Shown piece after piece: positions 1 through 6,477 of a DNA stretch of 10,561 bases. Origin of the DNA: Flavobacteriaceae bacterium UBA5079 (lineage in GTDB: Bacteria > Bacteroidota > Bacteroidia > Flavobacteriales > Flavobacteriaceae); the NCBI GenBank assembly GCA_002414705.1, contig DIAL01000031.1, positions 9,285 to 19,845 on the forward strand, written 5' to 3'. A program made the translations under genes and the position numbers. Positions within the stretch are counted from its first letter, which is position 1; every line of letters starts with the position of its first letter. The notes beneath the pieces are model-generated. The model saw only the letters and a list, made by a program, of their open reading frames with translations. It ran no database searches and was not told the origin of the DNA.

Positions 1-4
1 ATAA

Positions 5-121
5 CACAAAAAACTCATATTTAATTATGACGTTTATAATTCAAAAATTAAGAATGGAACAGAAATAAGTATTTTTAAAACTGGTGCTTTATTAGATATG
101 TATTCTAATCTACAATTTTAG
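5..121 (+). pseudogene. Possible 3' remnant of a disrupted gene (uncertain)
   Basis: Frame 2 stays open for 38 codons between a TAA at 2-4 and a TAG at 119-121. The translation has ordinary protein-like composition (it ends ...GALLDMYSNLQF), with no start codon until a late internal Met. It could be the 3' end of a chromosomal gene cut by element integration, since the integrase downstream reads away from it. However, the stop at 2-4 means it is not simply the tail of an intact upstream ORF, and 38 codons can be open by chance. I do not recognise the peptide. Confidence 0.2.
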
Positions 122-199
122 TATTATGTAGATAATGTATAAAATGTAGGCTAAAAAAAATAAAAAAATTACGACTTTGAAATGTTGGTAAATATCTTT

Positions 200-348
200 G
201 TTACTTCCCGACTAACATTTAGGAAACTTCCCAACGGCAATTTTAAACCCAAAGCGTACTTTTAGTATGAATCTGTACCTTATTTGTACCTCAACAATAT
301 TAAACCCTTTTAAACATTGATATAATACATTTTGTATCGGGAAGTAAC
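200..348. repeat. 12-bp inverted repeat GTTACTTCCCGA / TCGGGAAGTAAC
   Basis: Positions 200-211 read GTTACTTCCCGA and 337-348 read its exact reverse complement, with 125 bp between the arms. A further near-copy of the left arm, ACTTCCCAAC, lies at 226-235 (one mismatch to 203-212, offset 23 bp). The wide spacing makes a transcript hairpin less likely than paired protein-binding sites, for example integrase or excisionase arm sites. Function is inferred. Confidence 0.5.
274..291. repeat. TGTACCT direct repeats, 11 bp apart
   Basis: TGTACCT occurs at 274-280 and again at 285-291, so the two copies sit on about the same face of the helix. They lie inside the candidate attachment region, between the arms of the 12-bp inverted repeat. 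They could be integrase binding sites; chance in AT-rich DNA is not excluded. Confidence 0.35.
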
Positions 349-410
349 TATCTTTCTTTTAATTGTTAACTACCTGTTTTTCTTTGCTTTATACGTTTTT
401 ATCTTCCTTT

Positions 411-493
411 ATTTGTTGCTTATTTGCTCTTTTTTCATTAAATTTGTTGTATATCTGTTGCCTTAAATACGGATTTGTTGCCCAAATCTGTTG
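411..493. repeat. Five ATYTGTTG direct repeats around the promoter
   Basis: ATTTGTTG or ATCTGTTG begins at 411, 442, 453, 473 and 486, all in the same orientation. Spacings are 31, 11, 20 and 13 bp. The first copy covers the -33 element and the second covers part of the -7 element of the candidate promoter. This suits cooperative binding by a repressor or excisionase, but the words are AT-rich and short. Confidence 0.45.
416..446 (+). promoter_or_regulatory. Candidate flavobacterial promoter for the HTH-integrase operon
   Basis: TTG at 416-418 is followed after 20 nt by TAAATTTG at 439-446, an exact match to the Bacteroidota -7 consensus TAnnTTTG at a permitted spacing from a -33 TTG. Transcription would start near 452, giving a leader of about 110 nt before the ATG at 565. 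Both elements overlap copies of the ATYTGTTG repeat, so a repeat-binding protein could control this promoter. It is the best promoter match I found in the window. Confidence 0.5.
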
Positions 494-515
494 GCAGAGA
501 GATTGGCGAAATGAT

Positions 516-562
516 GCACCATATTGCCCCACGTTGCACCATAACGCTACATAAAGCACCAT
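516..562. repeat. Three GCACCAT direct repeats at exact 20-bp spacing
   Basis: GCACCAT occurs at 516-522, 536-542 and 556-562, all in one orientation with a 20-bp period, ending 3 bp before the ATG at 565. About two helical turns separate the copies, so they face the same side of the DNA, as iterons or excisionase/repressor sites do. The flanking bases differ between units, so this is repetition of a short site and not a recent tandem duplication. The obvious candidate ligand is the HTH protein encoded immediately downstream. Confidence 0.5.
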
Positions 563-564
563 TT

Positions 565-930
565 ATGAGCAGTAATTTATACATCCCAAAAACTTGTAAG
601 CATTGTGGTAATGCCTTTACAGCACGTACAACAGTTACTAAATACTGTAGTGATATTTGTGCTAAAAGAGCATATAAGGCACGTAAACGTAATGAGAAAG
701 TACAAGCCACACTTCAAGAAACTATTCAACAGCAAAAAGAAATAGTTAATCACTACAACCCAAATGCAGTAAACAACAAAGATTTTTTAAGCGTAACAGA
801 GGCTTCTCAACTCATTGGTGTAAGTAGATGGACCATCCAAAGAATGATACAACAAGGACGTTTAAAAGCAGTTCCTTTTGGTAGAAAACATATAGTAGCT
901 CGTTGGCAAATTGAAAACCTCTTTAATTGA
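565..930 (+). CDS. Zinc-finger plus HTH_17 (excisionase-like) DNA-binding protein
   Basis: This 121-residue protein has two parts. Residues 11-32 carry a four-cysteine cluster (C11, C14, C28, C32) of the zinc-ribbon type seen in small regulators of Bacteroidota mobile elements. A polar, probably helical linker follows, and residues 74-120 form a MerR/excisionase-like winged helix (FLSVTEASQLIGVSRWTIQ, then a GRLKAVPFGRKH wing). It probably binds DNA near the element end, either directing the integrase towards excision or controlling the integrase promoter. I chose the ATG at 565 because the recognisable protein starts there; upstream in-frame starts (TTG 475, ATG 511 and 514) would add a non-homologous leader that reads through the GCACCAT repeats. 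The integrase gene begins 6 nt after the stop, so the two are probably co-transcribed. Confidence 0.8.
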   Translation: MSSNLYIPKTCKHCGNAFTARTTVTKYCSDICAKRAYKARKRNEKVQATLQETIQQQKEIVNHYNPNAVNNKDFLSVTEASQLIGVSRWTIQRMIQQGRLKAVPFGRKHIVARWQIENLFN

Positions 931-936
931 TTTATT

Positions 937-2031
937 ATGAAAGTAACATTAAGACAGCGCAAAAAAAATGATAATATTAGTTTGTATTTAGACTACTATC
1001 ATAAGGGTAAAAGAAAAACTGAATATTTAAGGTTATATCTTACTGCTAATCCTAAAACAAAAATTGAAAGAGACGTTAATAAGAAAACAAAGCAACTTGC
1101 TGAAACGATTTGTGCTCAACGTCAAATTGAAATACAAAATGGTATTTACGGATTTAAGGATATTGAGAAATTAAAGGGTAGTTTTATTACATACATAACC
1201 ACATTAGCAGAAAAGAAAAACACAAGTGCAGGTAATTATGGGAATTGGAATAGTATGCTAAAGCATTTAAAAATCTTTTGTCCAACCGATGTTAGTTTTC
1301 AAGATATAGACAAATCGTTTGTAGAGCGGTTTAAAGAGTATTTAGATAAGGATGCTATGGGAAGAGCTGGAAAAAAATTATCTCAAAACTCTAAATATTC
1401 ATACTATGGTAAGTTTTCAGCAGCACTAAAACAAGCTGTTAAAGATGGTATTCTAAAAGTAAATCCTGCCAACGGTGTTGAGTATTTCAAACAAGGTGAA
1501 CCTCAACGAGAATTTTTAACGCTTGATGAATTACAAAGAGCAGCAAACACTGAATGTGAACTTCCTTTATTAAAAAAAGCTTTTATATTTTCAGCAATTA
1601 CCGGATTAAGATGGTCAGACATTGAAAAGTTAGTGTGGTCAGAAGTACAGCATTCTAAAGAAATGGGATACTACATCCGCTTTAGACAAAAGAAAACCAA
1701 AGGAGCTGAAACTTTACCTATTTCTGAACAAGCAAGAGAACTATTAGGAGAAGAAGGAAAGCAGACTGATAAAATTTTCAAAGATTTGCATTATAGTGCC
1801 TGGTCTAATTTGAAATTACAACAATGGATAATGAAAGCGGGTATTACAAAAAATATTACTTTTCACTGTGCACGTCATACCTATGCAACTTTACAATTAA
1901 CTTTAGGTACAGATATTTATACAGTATCAAAATTATTAGGTCATAAAGAATTAAGAACAACGCAGATTTATGCCAAAGTAATCGACGATAAAAAGAAAGA
2001 TGCTGCTAACCGTATTCAATTGGATTTATAA
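937..2031 (+). CDS. Tyrosine recombinase / integrase
   Basis: This 364-residue enzyme catalyses site-specific integration and excision through a 3'-phosphotyrosine intermediate. The order of domains is standard for Bacteroidota elements: an N-terminal arm-binding domain (about 1-60), a SAM-like core-binding domain (about 80-185), and the catalytic domain (about 195-360). The catalytic residues are visible: R225 in TGLRWSD, H310 and R313 in HCARH, H336 in LLGHKEL and the nucleophile Y345 in TTQIYAKV. A lysine in the KKTKG hairpin near 253-256 is the likely catalytic lysine. Length and motifs are complete, so it should be active. It follows the excisionase-like gene by 6 nt and shares a TAATG stop-start with the next gene. 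Its direction, away from the repeat-rich left end, suggests that the attachment site lies there. Confidence 0.95.
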   Translation: MKVTLRQRKKNDNISLYLDYYHKGKRKTEYLRLYLTANPKTKIERDVNKKTKQLAETICAQRQIEIQNGIYGFKDIEKLKGSFITYITTLAEKKNTSAGNYGNWNSMLKHLKIFCPTDVSFQDIDKSFVERFKEYLDKDAMGRAGKKLSQNSKYSYYGKFSAALKQAVKDGILKVNPANGVEYFKQGEPQREFLTLDELQRAANTECELPLLKKAFIFSAITGLRWSDIEKLVWSEVQHSKEMGYYIRFRQKKTKGAETLPISEQARELLGEEGKQTDKIFKDLHYSAWSNLKLQQWIMKAGITKNITFHCARHTYATLQLTLGTDIYTVSKLLGHKELRTTQIYAKVIDDKKKDAANRIQLDL

Positions 2032-2981
2032 TGAAAAATAACATATTTTCAAGTTTAGTTTCTATAACTAAAGGATTACATCGCGACAATAGATCAGAAA
2101 GAGAATTTCAATTATTGTTATCTGAAATAAAATTATATCCATTAGCAACTAATGCGGTTTTTAAAATACATTTTAAAAGACCTTTAAATAGCAAAAAAGA
2201 GTATTACCAAAAAAGCATTTTTAATGAAACTGAAAAGATTATTGTTTCATTTATTGCAGACTTTCCAGAGAATGCCACAACATCAGAAAATAATTACAGC
2301 TATACGATTCTGCATAATAAATTTGATAAGTACTTAAATGACATAGCCAGCTACATTAGTAAAAGGGAGATAACGGTAAATTTAAGCGAAGATGTTGACT
2401 ATATAATTAATTATCTAAAAGTATCAGTGATACGACTATATGCTGAATTACAAGAGCAGTACGGACAGTTTTCAGAAACACCATTATTTACGATTCCCGA
2501 AATAGCTGAAAAATATTTCAATGACACTAAATTCAATGCAGACTTAATAAAGAAGATTGAGACCTCTAAAAAAGTAGTCATTAAAAAAACATCAAAGCCT
2601 AAAAGCAAACCAAAAACTTCATTTGGTTTTAAAAGTAGAGATACCGCAAAACTATTAACAGTATTAAAAGACCTACATTTTAAAATTGATTTACTACAAA
2701 ATGGAACTTCCGTTGAAGAATTACATAAACTTTTAATTGCAAAAGATTTTACACAAATAGATTCTCAAATTTATTTGGAATGCGAAACCACCCAATTTAG
2801 TTATGTAGTTTCAAAACTCAAACCTTTCTTTAATAGTTTCAATCCTACCGCAATTGAACGCTCTGGAAAATTCATTACCAAAACAGGAGCAGATTTAAAA
2901 GCTAATAATCTTCACAAAAACAAAGTCCACAATCCAAAAGAAAAGGAAGAAATAGACAAAATCATCCAACAACTGCAATAA
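2031..2981 (+). CDS. Element-associated protein of unknown function (DUF6617-like)
   Basis: A 316-residue soluble protein with no signal peptide or membrane segment. It starts on the last base of the integrase stop codon (TAATG), so translation is probably coupled. The N-terminal half (1-170) is rich in Leu, Ile and Glu and probably mostly helical. A strongly basic linker (about 180-204, many Lys and Ser) leads to a compact C-terminal domain (about 205-316) with the stretches LLQNGTSVEELHKLL, ETTQFSYVVSKLKPFF and NPTAIERSGKF. That C-terminal pattern resembles, from memory, the DUF6617 family next to integrases in flavobacterial elements, and loosely RteC-type regulators. The family name is tentative and no biochemical role is known to me. 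Position suggests a role in regulating or assisting integration. Confidence 0.7.
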   Translation: MKNNIFSSLVSITKGLHRDNRSEREFQLLLSEIKLYPLATNAVFKIHFKRPLNSKKEYYQKSIFNETEKIIVSFIADFPENATTSENNYSYTILHNKFDKYLNDIASYISKREITVNLSEDVDYIINYLKVSVIRLYAELQEQYGQFSETPLFTIPEIAEKYFNDTKFNADLIKKIETSKKVVIKKTSKPKSKPKTSFGFKSRDTAKLLTVLKDLHFKIDLLQNGTSVEELHKLLIAKDFTQIDSQIYLECETTQFSYVVSKLKPFFNSFNPTAIERSGKFITKTGADLKANNLHKNKVHNPKEKEEIDKIIQQLQ

Positions 2982-2983
2982 AA

Positions 2984-3014
2984 AACAGTAAGAATAGTAA
3001 GAAATCTTACTGTT
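2984..3014 (+). terminator. 10-bp perfect inverted repeat after the integrase operon (terminator or operator)
   Basis: AACAGTAAGA at 2984-2993 pairs perfectly with TCTTACTGTT at 3005-3014 across an 11-nt loop. It starts two bases after the stop at 2979-2981. As RNA it could end the integrase transcript, although no clean U run follows. Both arms also contain the GTAAG/CTTAC core repeated several times downstream, so a double-stranded DNA operator is an equally good reading. Confidence 0.45.
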
Positions 3015-3054
3015 GTCTTACCCTTGTTTTACACCCTTACTAAAATAGACTTAC
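2988..3054. repeat. GTAAG/CTTAC iterated motif array
   Basis: GTAAG occurs at 2988 and 2997, and its complement CTTAC at 3006, 3017, 3036 and 3050, plus a TTTAC variant at 3028. The positions 3006, 3017, 3028 and 3050 are spaced 11, 11 and 22 bp, which is helical phasing. The array lies in the intergenic control region upstream of the HTH/primase operon. It may bind one of the adjacent HTH proteins or serve as a replication-initiation iteron set. Function is inferred. Confidence 0.45.
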
Positions 3055-3067
3055 CAATTTTGAACCT

Positions 3068-3111
3068 TTGTCCTGTTCTTGAAAACCAAGAATGACATTT
3101 GGCCAGATGTC
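3068..3111 (+). promoter_or_regulatory. Candidate promoter with palindromic operator for the HTH/primase operon
   Basis: TTG at 3068-3070 lies 23 nt before GACATTTG at 3094-3101, which matches TAnnTTTG at seven of eight positions. The same -7 candidate forms the left part of an 18-bp near-perfect palindrome, GACATTTGGCCAGATGTC (3094-3111), with one mismatched pair (3099/3106). A dimer bound there would block the promoter. Transcription would begin near 3107, about 30 nt before the ATG at 3138. Confidence 0.4.
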
Positions 3112-3137
3112 CTCATTTATTTAAAACAAAATAAACG

Positions 3138-3440
3138 ATGGACACAAATATCATCGAAAAATTAGACCGTATCGAAAAACTCTTAATAGAGCAACAAACG
3201 ATGCAAAAGCAAGTATTGAATTTCAATGAAACTTGCAAGTATTTAGAACTTTCCCAATCACACTTGTACAAATTGACGAGTACGGGAGCCATTCCACACT
3301 ATAAACCGAATGGCAAAAAGATTTATTTCCAACGTGAAGAGTTAGACCATTGGTTACTGCGTAACCGTATGGACTCACAAGACGAAATCGAGCAGCAAGC
3401 TGCCGACTTCTTAATTAAGAAAGGAGCGGTAAAATTATGA
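3138..3440 (+). CDS. HTH_17 (MerR/excisionase-like) DNA-binding protein, first of a pair
   Basis: A 100-residue protein. Residues 1-26 form a probable amphipathic helix or short coiled coil (EKLDRIEKLLIEQQTMQKQ). Residues about 27-74 are a winged helix of the HTH_17 family: LNFNETCKYLELSQSHLYK, a GAIPHYKPNGKKIYF wing, then an ELDHWLL closing helix. Small proteins of this type stand ahead of the primase genes in many Bacteroidota integrative elements and act as repressors or replication/excision accessory factors. The start follows the palindromic operator, and its stop overlaps the next gene in an ATGA, implying coupled translation. The coiled-coil-like N-terminus suggests dimerisation, which would fit binding of the 3094-3111 palindrome; that link is inference. 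Confidence 0.85.
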   Translation: MDTNIIEKLDRIEKLLIEQQTMQKQVLNFNETCKYLELSQSHLYKLTSTGAIPHYKPNGKKIYFQREELDHWLLRNRMDSQDEIEQQAADFLIKKGAVKL

Positions 3441-3733
3441 CTGAAATAATCGATTTAATCTTGGCGCTCTCACAAGAAATAAAGGACATAAAGGCACGTA
3501 TCGAATTGCTACAAATATCGAGAGCCGAAGTATTAAAAGATACGTGGATAGACAATCAAGACGTCTTACAGACCTTACATATTAGTAAGCGAACACTGCA
3601 AACATTTAGAACAAACGGTACACTGCCATATAGTAAAGTTCAAGGCAAGTTTTATTATAAAGTTTCTGATGTTGAGCAATTGCTTCAAGACAACTACTAC
3701 AACCATAATTTCAAGTGTAATGGAAATAAGTAG
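3437..3733 (+). CDS. HTH_17 DNA-binding protein, second of a pair
   Basis: A 98-residue protein built like its upstream neighbour. A helical N-terminus (about 3-34, with EIKDIKARIELLQ) leads into a winged helix at about 36-86 (DNQDVLQTLHISKRTLQTFR, then NGTLPYSKVQGKFYYK and a DVEQLL helix). The two share architecture but little identity, so they are paralogous family members and not a recent duplication. It starts by a 4-nt ATGA overlap with the first HTH gene and its end overlaps the start chosen for the primase-like gene by 14 nt. A DNA-binding accessory role in element replication or regulation is likely. Which of the pair binds which site cannot be told from sequence. Confidence 0.85.
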   Translation: MTEIIDLILALSQEIKDIKARIELLQISRAEVLKDTWIDNQDVLQTLHISKRTLQTFRTNGTLPYSKVQGKFYYKVSDVEQLLQDNYYNHNFKCNGNK

Positions 3734-4628
3734 AGAAGCAATATTAGACAAAACACATTATGGTTTAAAGATTTACGCCTATGTGTTGAGACAGTATTAT
3801 CCTGAAACTACAGTCCTTTCTTTAAAAGGAAGGGACTGCGGGATAACCCGAAACCCTTTTAATGGTGGTAAAGAAACTTTACGGATTCATATCGATGGTG
3901 TTATTGCGACGCATAAAGACACAGAATTAGAAACCTTTATAGGCGATGTATTCGATTTTGCACAATACCATTTTAAAATGACTGATGAAGCGGATGTATT
4001 ACAGAATATAAACCAAGAACTACATCTAAATTTAGAAGTCAAGGAAAAAGACGAATTGGAATGGTTGAATGACCCAGACGATACCTGGTATGCGCATTGT
4101 AGCTTTTTCAAAGCACCTGTTCGCAATGTGTTTCCTACGGAAACCTTGCGGTTACATCAAGTATTTGAATTAATCACAAGTGATAAATACAAAAAGAGTA
4201 CTGAAGATTTAAGAGCAATAACAGATGTAAAAGAAGCTCGTAAATTCAAAGCGAATCGCTTTGATTACGTCACCTTTTCAGGAGTATTTGAAAAACGTAA
4301 CGATAGTAATTTGTTACAGCATTCTAATCTATTAACTATTGATTTTGACCATTTAGATAATCTGCAAGAGTTAAAAACACAATTGTTGAACGATGAATAC
4401 TTTGAAACCGAAATGCTATTCACCTCACCATCTGGAGATGGTCTTAAATGGATAATCAGAATTGACATTTTAGAAGTATCTCATAGTGAGTATTTCACAG
4501 CAGTAGCCAATTACATTAAGCAAACCTATAATATAGAAGTTGACCAGTCAGGTAAAGACGTTTCCAGAGCGTGTTTCTTACCATACGACCCAACAGCTTT
4601 TTTACATAAAAGACATCAAAAATTATGA
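3720..4628 (+). CDS. BT4734/VirE N-terminal domain protein (primase-like)
   Basis: Taking the ATG at 3720 gives 302 residues; an upstream in-frame start at 3669 would add 17 residues of low-complexity Thr-rich sequence, lying entirely within the preceding gene. Residues about 5-95 form the small domain typical of these element proteins (YVLRQYYPETTVLSLKGRD, TRNPFNGGKETL, GDVFDFAQYHF). Residues about 130-300 match the BT4734-like (VirE_N) domain. LLTIDFDHL at about 204-212 supplies the paired acidic residues D208 and D210, and SPSGDGLKW (236-244) resembles the second conserved motif of archaeo-eukaryotic primase-like folds. It probably makes or handles primers for element replication together with the DUF3987 protein, whose gene it overlaps by ATGA. 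Catalytic competence is inferred. Confidence 0.85.
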   Translation: MEISREAILDKTHYGLKIYAYVLRQYYPETTVLSLKGRDCGITRNPFNGGKETLRIHIDGVIATHKDTELETFIGDVFDFAQYHFKMTDEADVLQNINQELHLNLEVKEKDELEWLNDPDDTWYAHCSFFKAPVRNVFPTETLRLHQVFELITSDKYKKSTEDLRAITDVKEARKFKANRFDYVTFSGVFEKRNDSNLLQHSNLLTIDFDHLDNLQELKTQLLNDEYFETEMLFTSPSGDGLKWIIRIDILEVSHSEYFTAVANYIKQTYNIEVDQSGKDVSRACFLPYDPTAFLHKRHQKL

Positions 4629-6364
4629 CAAAATCATTTAACCCAAAAGATTGGTTAGACGTTCCAAAAGAGCAACCAAAACCAACAGTCAGCAACAAAG
4701 CAACAACTAACGTTGTTGCTGTTGCTGATAACGACATAGAATCCTATATAACTGCAATTGAGCAGTCTGGTACAAATATAACAGGCAATTATGCTACTTG
4801 GCGAGATTTAGGCTTTGCTTTAGCTGAAGAATATGGTGAACCAGGTAGAGATTATTTCCACCGCATAAGTAAAAATTATGCAGAATATGATTCTAAAGAA
4901 TGTGACGAACAATTCAATAAATGCCTTAACGCTAAAGGACACGGAATAAGTATTGCAACCTTTTATCATCACGCACATCAAGAAGGTATAAGGCTATCAA
5001 AAATCGAAATGAAGTTACCTCAACAAAAAGAGGAAAAGGAACAAGAAACAATGCCTACTATTCCTGAAAAGGTATATGACAGTCTTCCACAGTTTTTACA
5101 ACAAGTTGTAAATCCTGCGAGTAGTCAAGAAGAAAAAGATATTCTATTGTTAGGTGCTTTAACGGCTTTTAGTGCTTGCTTTCCTAAACTATTTGGCGTT
5201 TACGACCAACGAAAAGTATATAGCAATTTATATCTTTTTGTAACTGCACCTGCATCTGCAGGTAAAGGCAGACTCAACCAAATTAAAAATTTGGTAGATC
5301 CTGTACATAAACTAAAAAGGGAACAAGCTAAAGTATTAAAGCAACAATTTAATACAGAAACAGCGACTTACAATATGAATAAAGGCAAAGATGAAAACTT
5401 GGAAAAACCGAGTAAACCACCAGAACGAATGTTGTTCATTCCTGCCAATAATAGTGTAACCGGTGTGTATCAATTAATATCAGATAATGAAGGCAAAGGG
5501 TTGATTTTTGAAACTGAAGGAGACACCTTGGCGCAAGCATTTAAAAGCGATTATGGTAATTATAGTGATGGCTTTCGTAAAGCATTTCATCACGAAACCA
5601 TCAGTTATTATCGTAGAACAGATAGAGAATATGTAGATATTGAAAAACCTTGTTTATCAACTGTATTATCAGGTACGCCAAAACAAGTTGCAACCTTAAT
5701 TCCTAATGCTGAAAATGGGTTGTTTAGTCGCTTTATGTTTTATTATATGAATATTAAGCCGACTTGGAAAAATGTATTCCAAAACAACAATAGTTTAGGA
5801 CTTGATGATTATTACAACCAATTAGGTAGTGAGTTTTTAGGACTTTATAAAACGCTTAAAAACAATCCAGAAATAGAAATAAGATTAACCGTATCGCAAC
5901 AAGAACAGTTCCATACGTTTTTTGAATCCTTACAAACCAAATACATCAATCTGCAACCCGAAGAATATATTGCTACTATTAGAAGGTTAGGTTTAATTGC
6001 CTTTAGAATAACAATGTTATTCACAGTATTTCGCATTATGGAAGATGGCGATGTCAATGCAGTTAAACAATGTGAAGATGTAGACTTTGATAATGCACTA
6101 ACCATAATTTCAATTTTGGTAAAACACAGTAGTAAAGTGTTTAATGATTTACCTATGGAGCAAAAAACAGTAAAACGGTTAAATAGAAAAGAACGCTTTT
6201 TAGAGAGTTTGCCAAAAGAATTTGACAGACAACACTATTTAGATTTAGCCATTAAACATAACATTCCAAATAAAACAGCAGAAGGTTATATTACCAAATT
6301 TGTTGAAGCAGGTTTAATCCATAGAGAAGCTCACAATACCTATTCAAATCCTGCAAAATTATAA
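4625..6364 (+). CDS. PriCT_2-DUF3987 protein (primase-associated ATPase/helicase-like)
   Basis: A 579-residue protein. Residues about 40-120 resemble the primase C-terminal 2 domain (YATWRDLGFALAEEYG, then GHGISIATFYHHAH). Residues about 155-480 match DUF3987, the P-loop domain common in Bacteroidota integrative elements and phage-like plasmids. The P loop is APASAGKGR with K214 as the nucleotide-binding lysine, and GLIFETEGDTLAQAF (about 296-310) is a plausible Walker B region. The C-terminus has a probable winged helix (YLDLAIKHNIPNKTAEGYITK). With the preceding primase-like protein it probably makes a split primase-helicase for replicating the excised element. Translation is coupled by an ATGA overlap. 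A strong hairpin begins two bases after the stop, so this probably ends the replication operon. Confidence 0.88.
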   Translation: MTKSFNPKDWLDVPKEQPKPTVSNKATTNVVAVADNDIESYITAIEQSGTNITGNYATWRDLGFALAEEYGEPGRDYFHRISKNYAEYDSKECDEQFNKCLNAKGHGISIATFYHHAHQEGIRLSKIEMKLPQQKEEKEQETMPTIPEKVYDSLPQFLQQVVNPASSQEEKDILLLGALTAFSACFPKLFGVYDQRKVYSNLYLFVTAPASAGKGRLNQIKNLVDPVHKLKREQAKVLKQQFNTETATYNMNKGKDENLEKPSKPPERMLFIPANNSVTGVYQLISDNEGKGLIFETEGDTLAQAFKSDYGNYSDGFRKAFHHETISYYRRTDREYVDIEKPCLSTVLSGTPKQVATLIPNAENGLFSRFMFYYMNIKPTWKNVFQNNNSLGLDDYYNQLGSEFLGLYKTLKNNPEIEIRLTVSQQEQFHTFFESLQTKYINLQPEEYIATIRRLGLIAFRITMLFTVFRIMEDGDVNAVKQCEDVDFDNALTIISILVKHSSKVFNDLPMEQKTVKRLNRKERFLESLPKEFDRQHYLDLAIKHNIPNKTAEGYITKFVEAGLIHREAHNTYSNPAKL

Positions 6365-6365
6365 T

Positions 6366-6426
6366 TGGGGAAGTTGAGGATTTAGAGGATATTAAATATA
6401 ATGTCCTCAAATCCTTAACTTCCTCA
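6366..6426 (+). terminator. Very strong hairpin ending the replication operon
   Basis: The left arm 6366-6394 pairs with the right arm 6399-6426 with one bulged A (6384), three G-U pairs (6368/6424, 6376/6416, 6390/6403) and a 4-nt loop at 6395-6398. The core arms GGAAGTTGAGGATTT and AAATCCTTAACTTCC are obvious by eye. It starts two bases after the DUF3987 stop, so rho-independent or processive termination is the simplest role. No U run follows the right arm, which is atypical for an intrinsic terminator; a stable 3' end, a structured RNA or a DNA cruciform site are alternatives. Confidence 0.6.
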
Positions 6427-6429
6427 TAT

Positions 6430-6453
6430 GTCACATTGAGCGCAGTCGAAATG
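6430..6453. repeat. REP-like dispersed repeat (GTCACATTGAGCG...)
   Basis: Positions 6430-6453 begin GTCACATTGAGCGCAGTCGA and continue AATG. From memory, this sequence and close variants (its complement reads as TTTCGACTGCGCTCAATGTGAC) occur many times between genes in flavobacterial genomes. It is therefore probably a copy of a host REP-type element that landed between the replication module and the cargo. Its GC content is visibly higher than its surroundings. Confidence 0.5.
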
Positions 6454-6477
6454 CTGTTAATAACTGTTTATATCTTT

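Larger units (their letters stand above)
122..410. other. Non-coding left-end region, possible attachment/recombinase-binding site
   Basis: No convincing gene lies here. The stretch holds a run of three ATGTA words at 9-bp spacing (126, 135, 144), an A-rich tract (151-170), a perfect 12-bp inverted repeat (200-211 with 337-348), two ACTTCCC direct copies (203 and 226) and two TGTACCT direct copies 11 bp apart (274 and 285). Arrays of short direct and inverted sites beside a tyrosine integrase gene that reads away from them are typical of attP-like regions with arm-type sites. The assignment is by position and architecture only; no core crossover sequence can be named without the other element end. 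Confidence 0.4.

Noticed and set aside
126..148. ATGTA three times at 9-bp spacing
   Set aside because: Low-complexity A/T words in a non-coding, A-rich stretch. No further copies or symmetry support a binding array.
193..200. Exact TAnnTTTG match (TATCTTTG) in the left-end region
   Set aside because: The nearest upstream TTG (177-179) leaves a spacer of only 13 nt and no gene begins within about 350 nt downstream.
1..560. tRNA gene as integration target at the left end
   Set aside because: I looked on both strands for acceptor and T-arm patterns and found no cloverleaf. The attachment target cannot be named from this window.
438..710. Minus-strand ORF of 90 codons across the first HTH gene and its leader
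   Set aside because: It is antisense to a recognisable zinc-finger/HTH protein, shows no known pattern and depends on composition of the opposite strand.
3107..6409. ATGTCCTCA shared between 3107-3115 and 6401-6409, flanking the replication module
   Set aside because: Nine bases, and the second copy is part of the hairpin arm. Too short to argue for a boundary repeat or a module-exchange scar.
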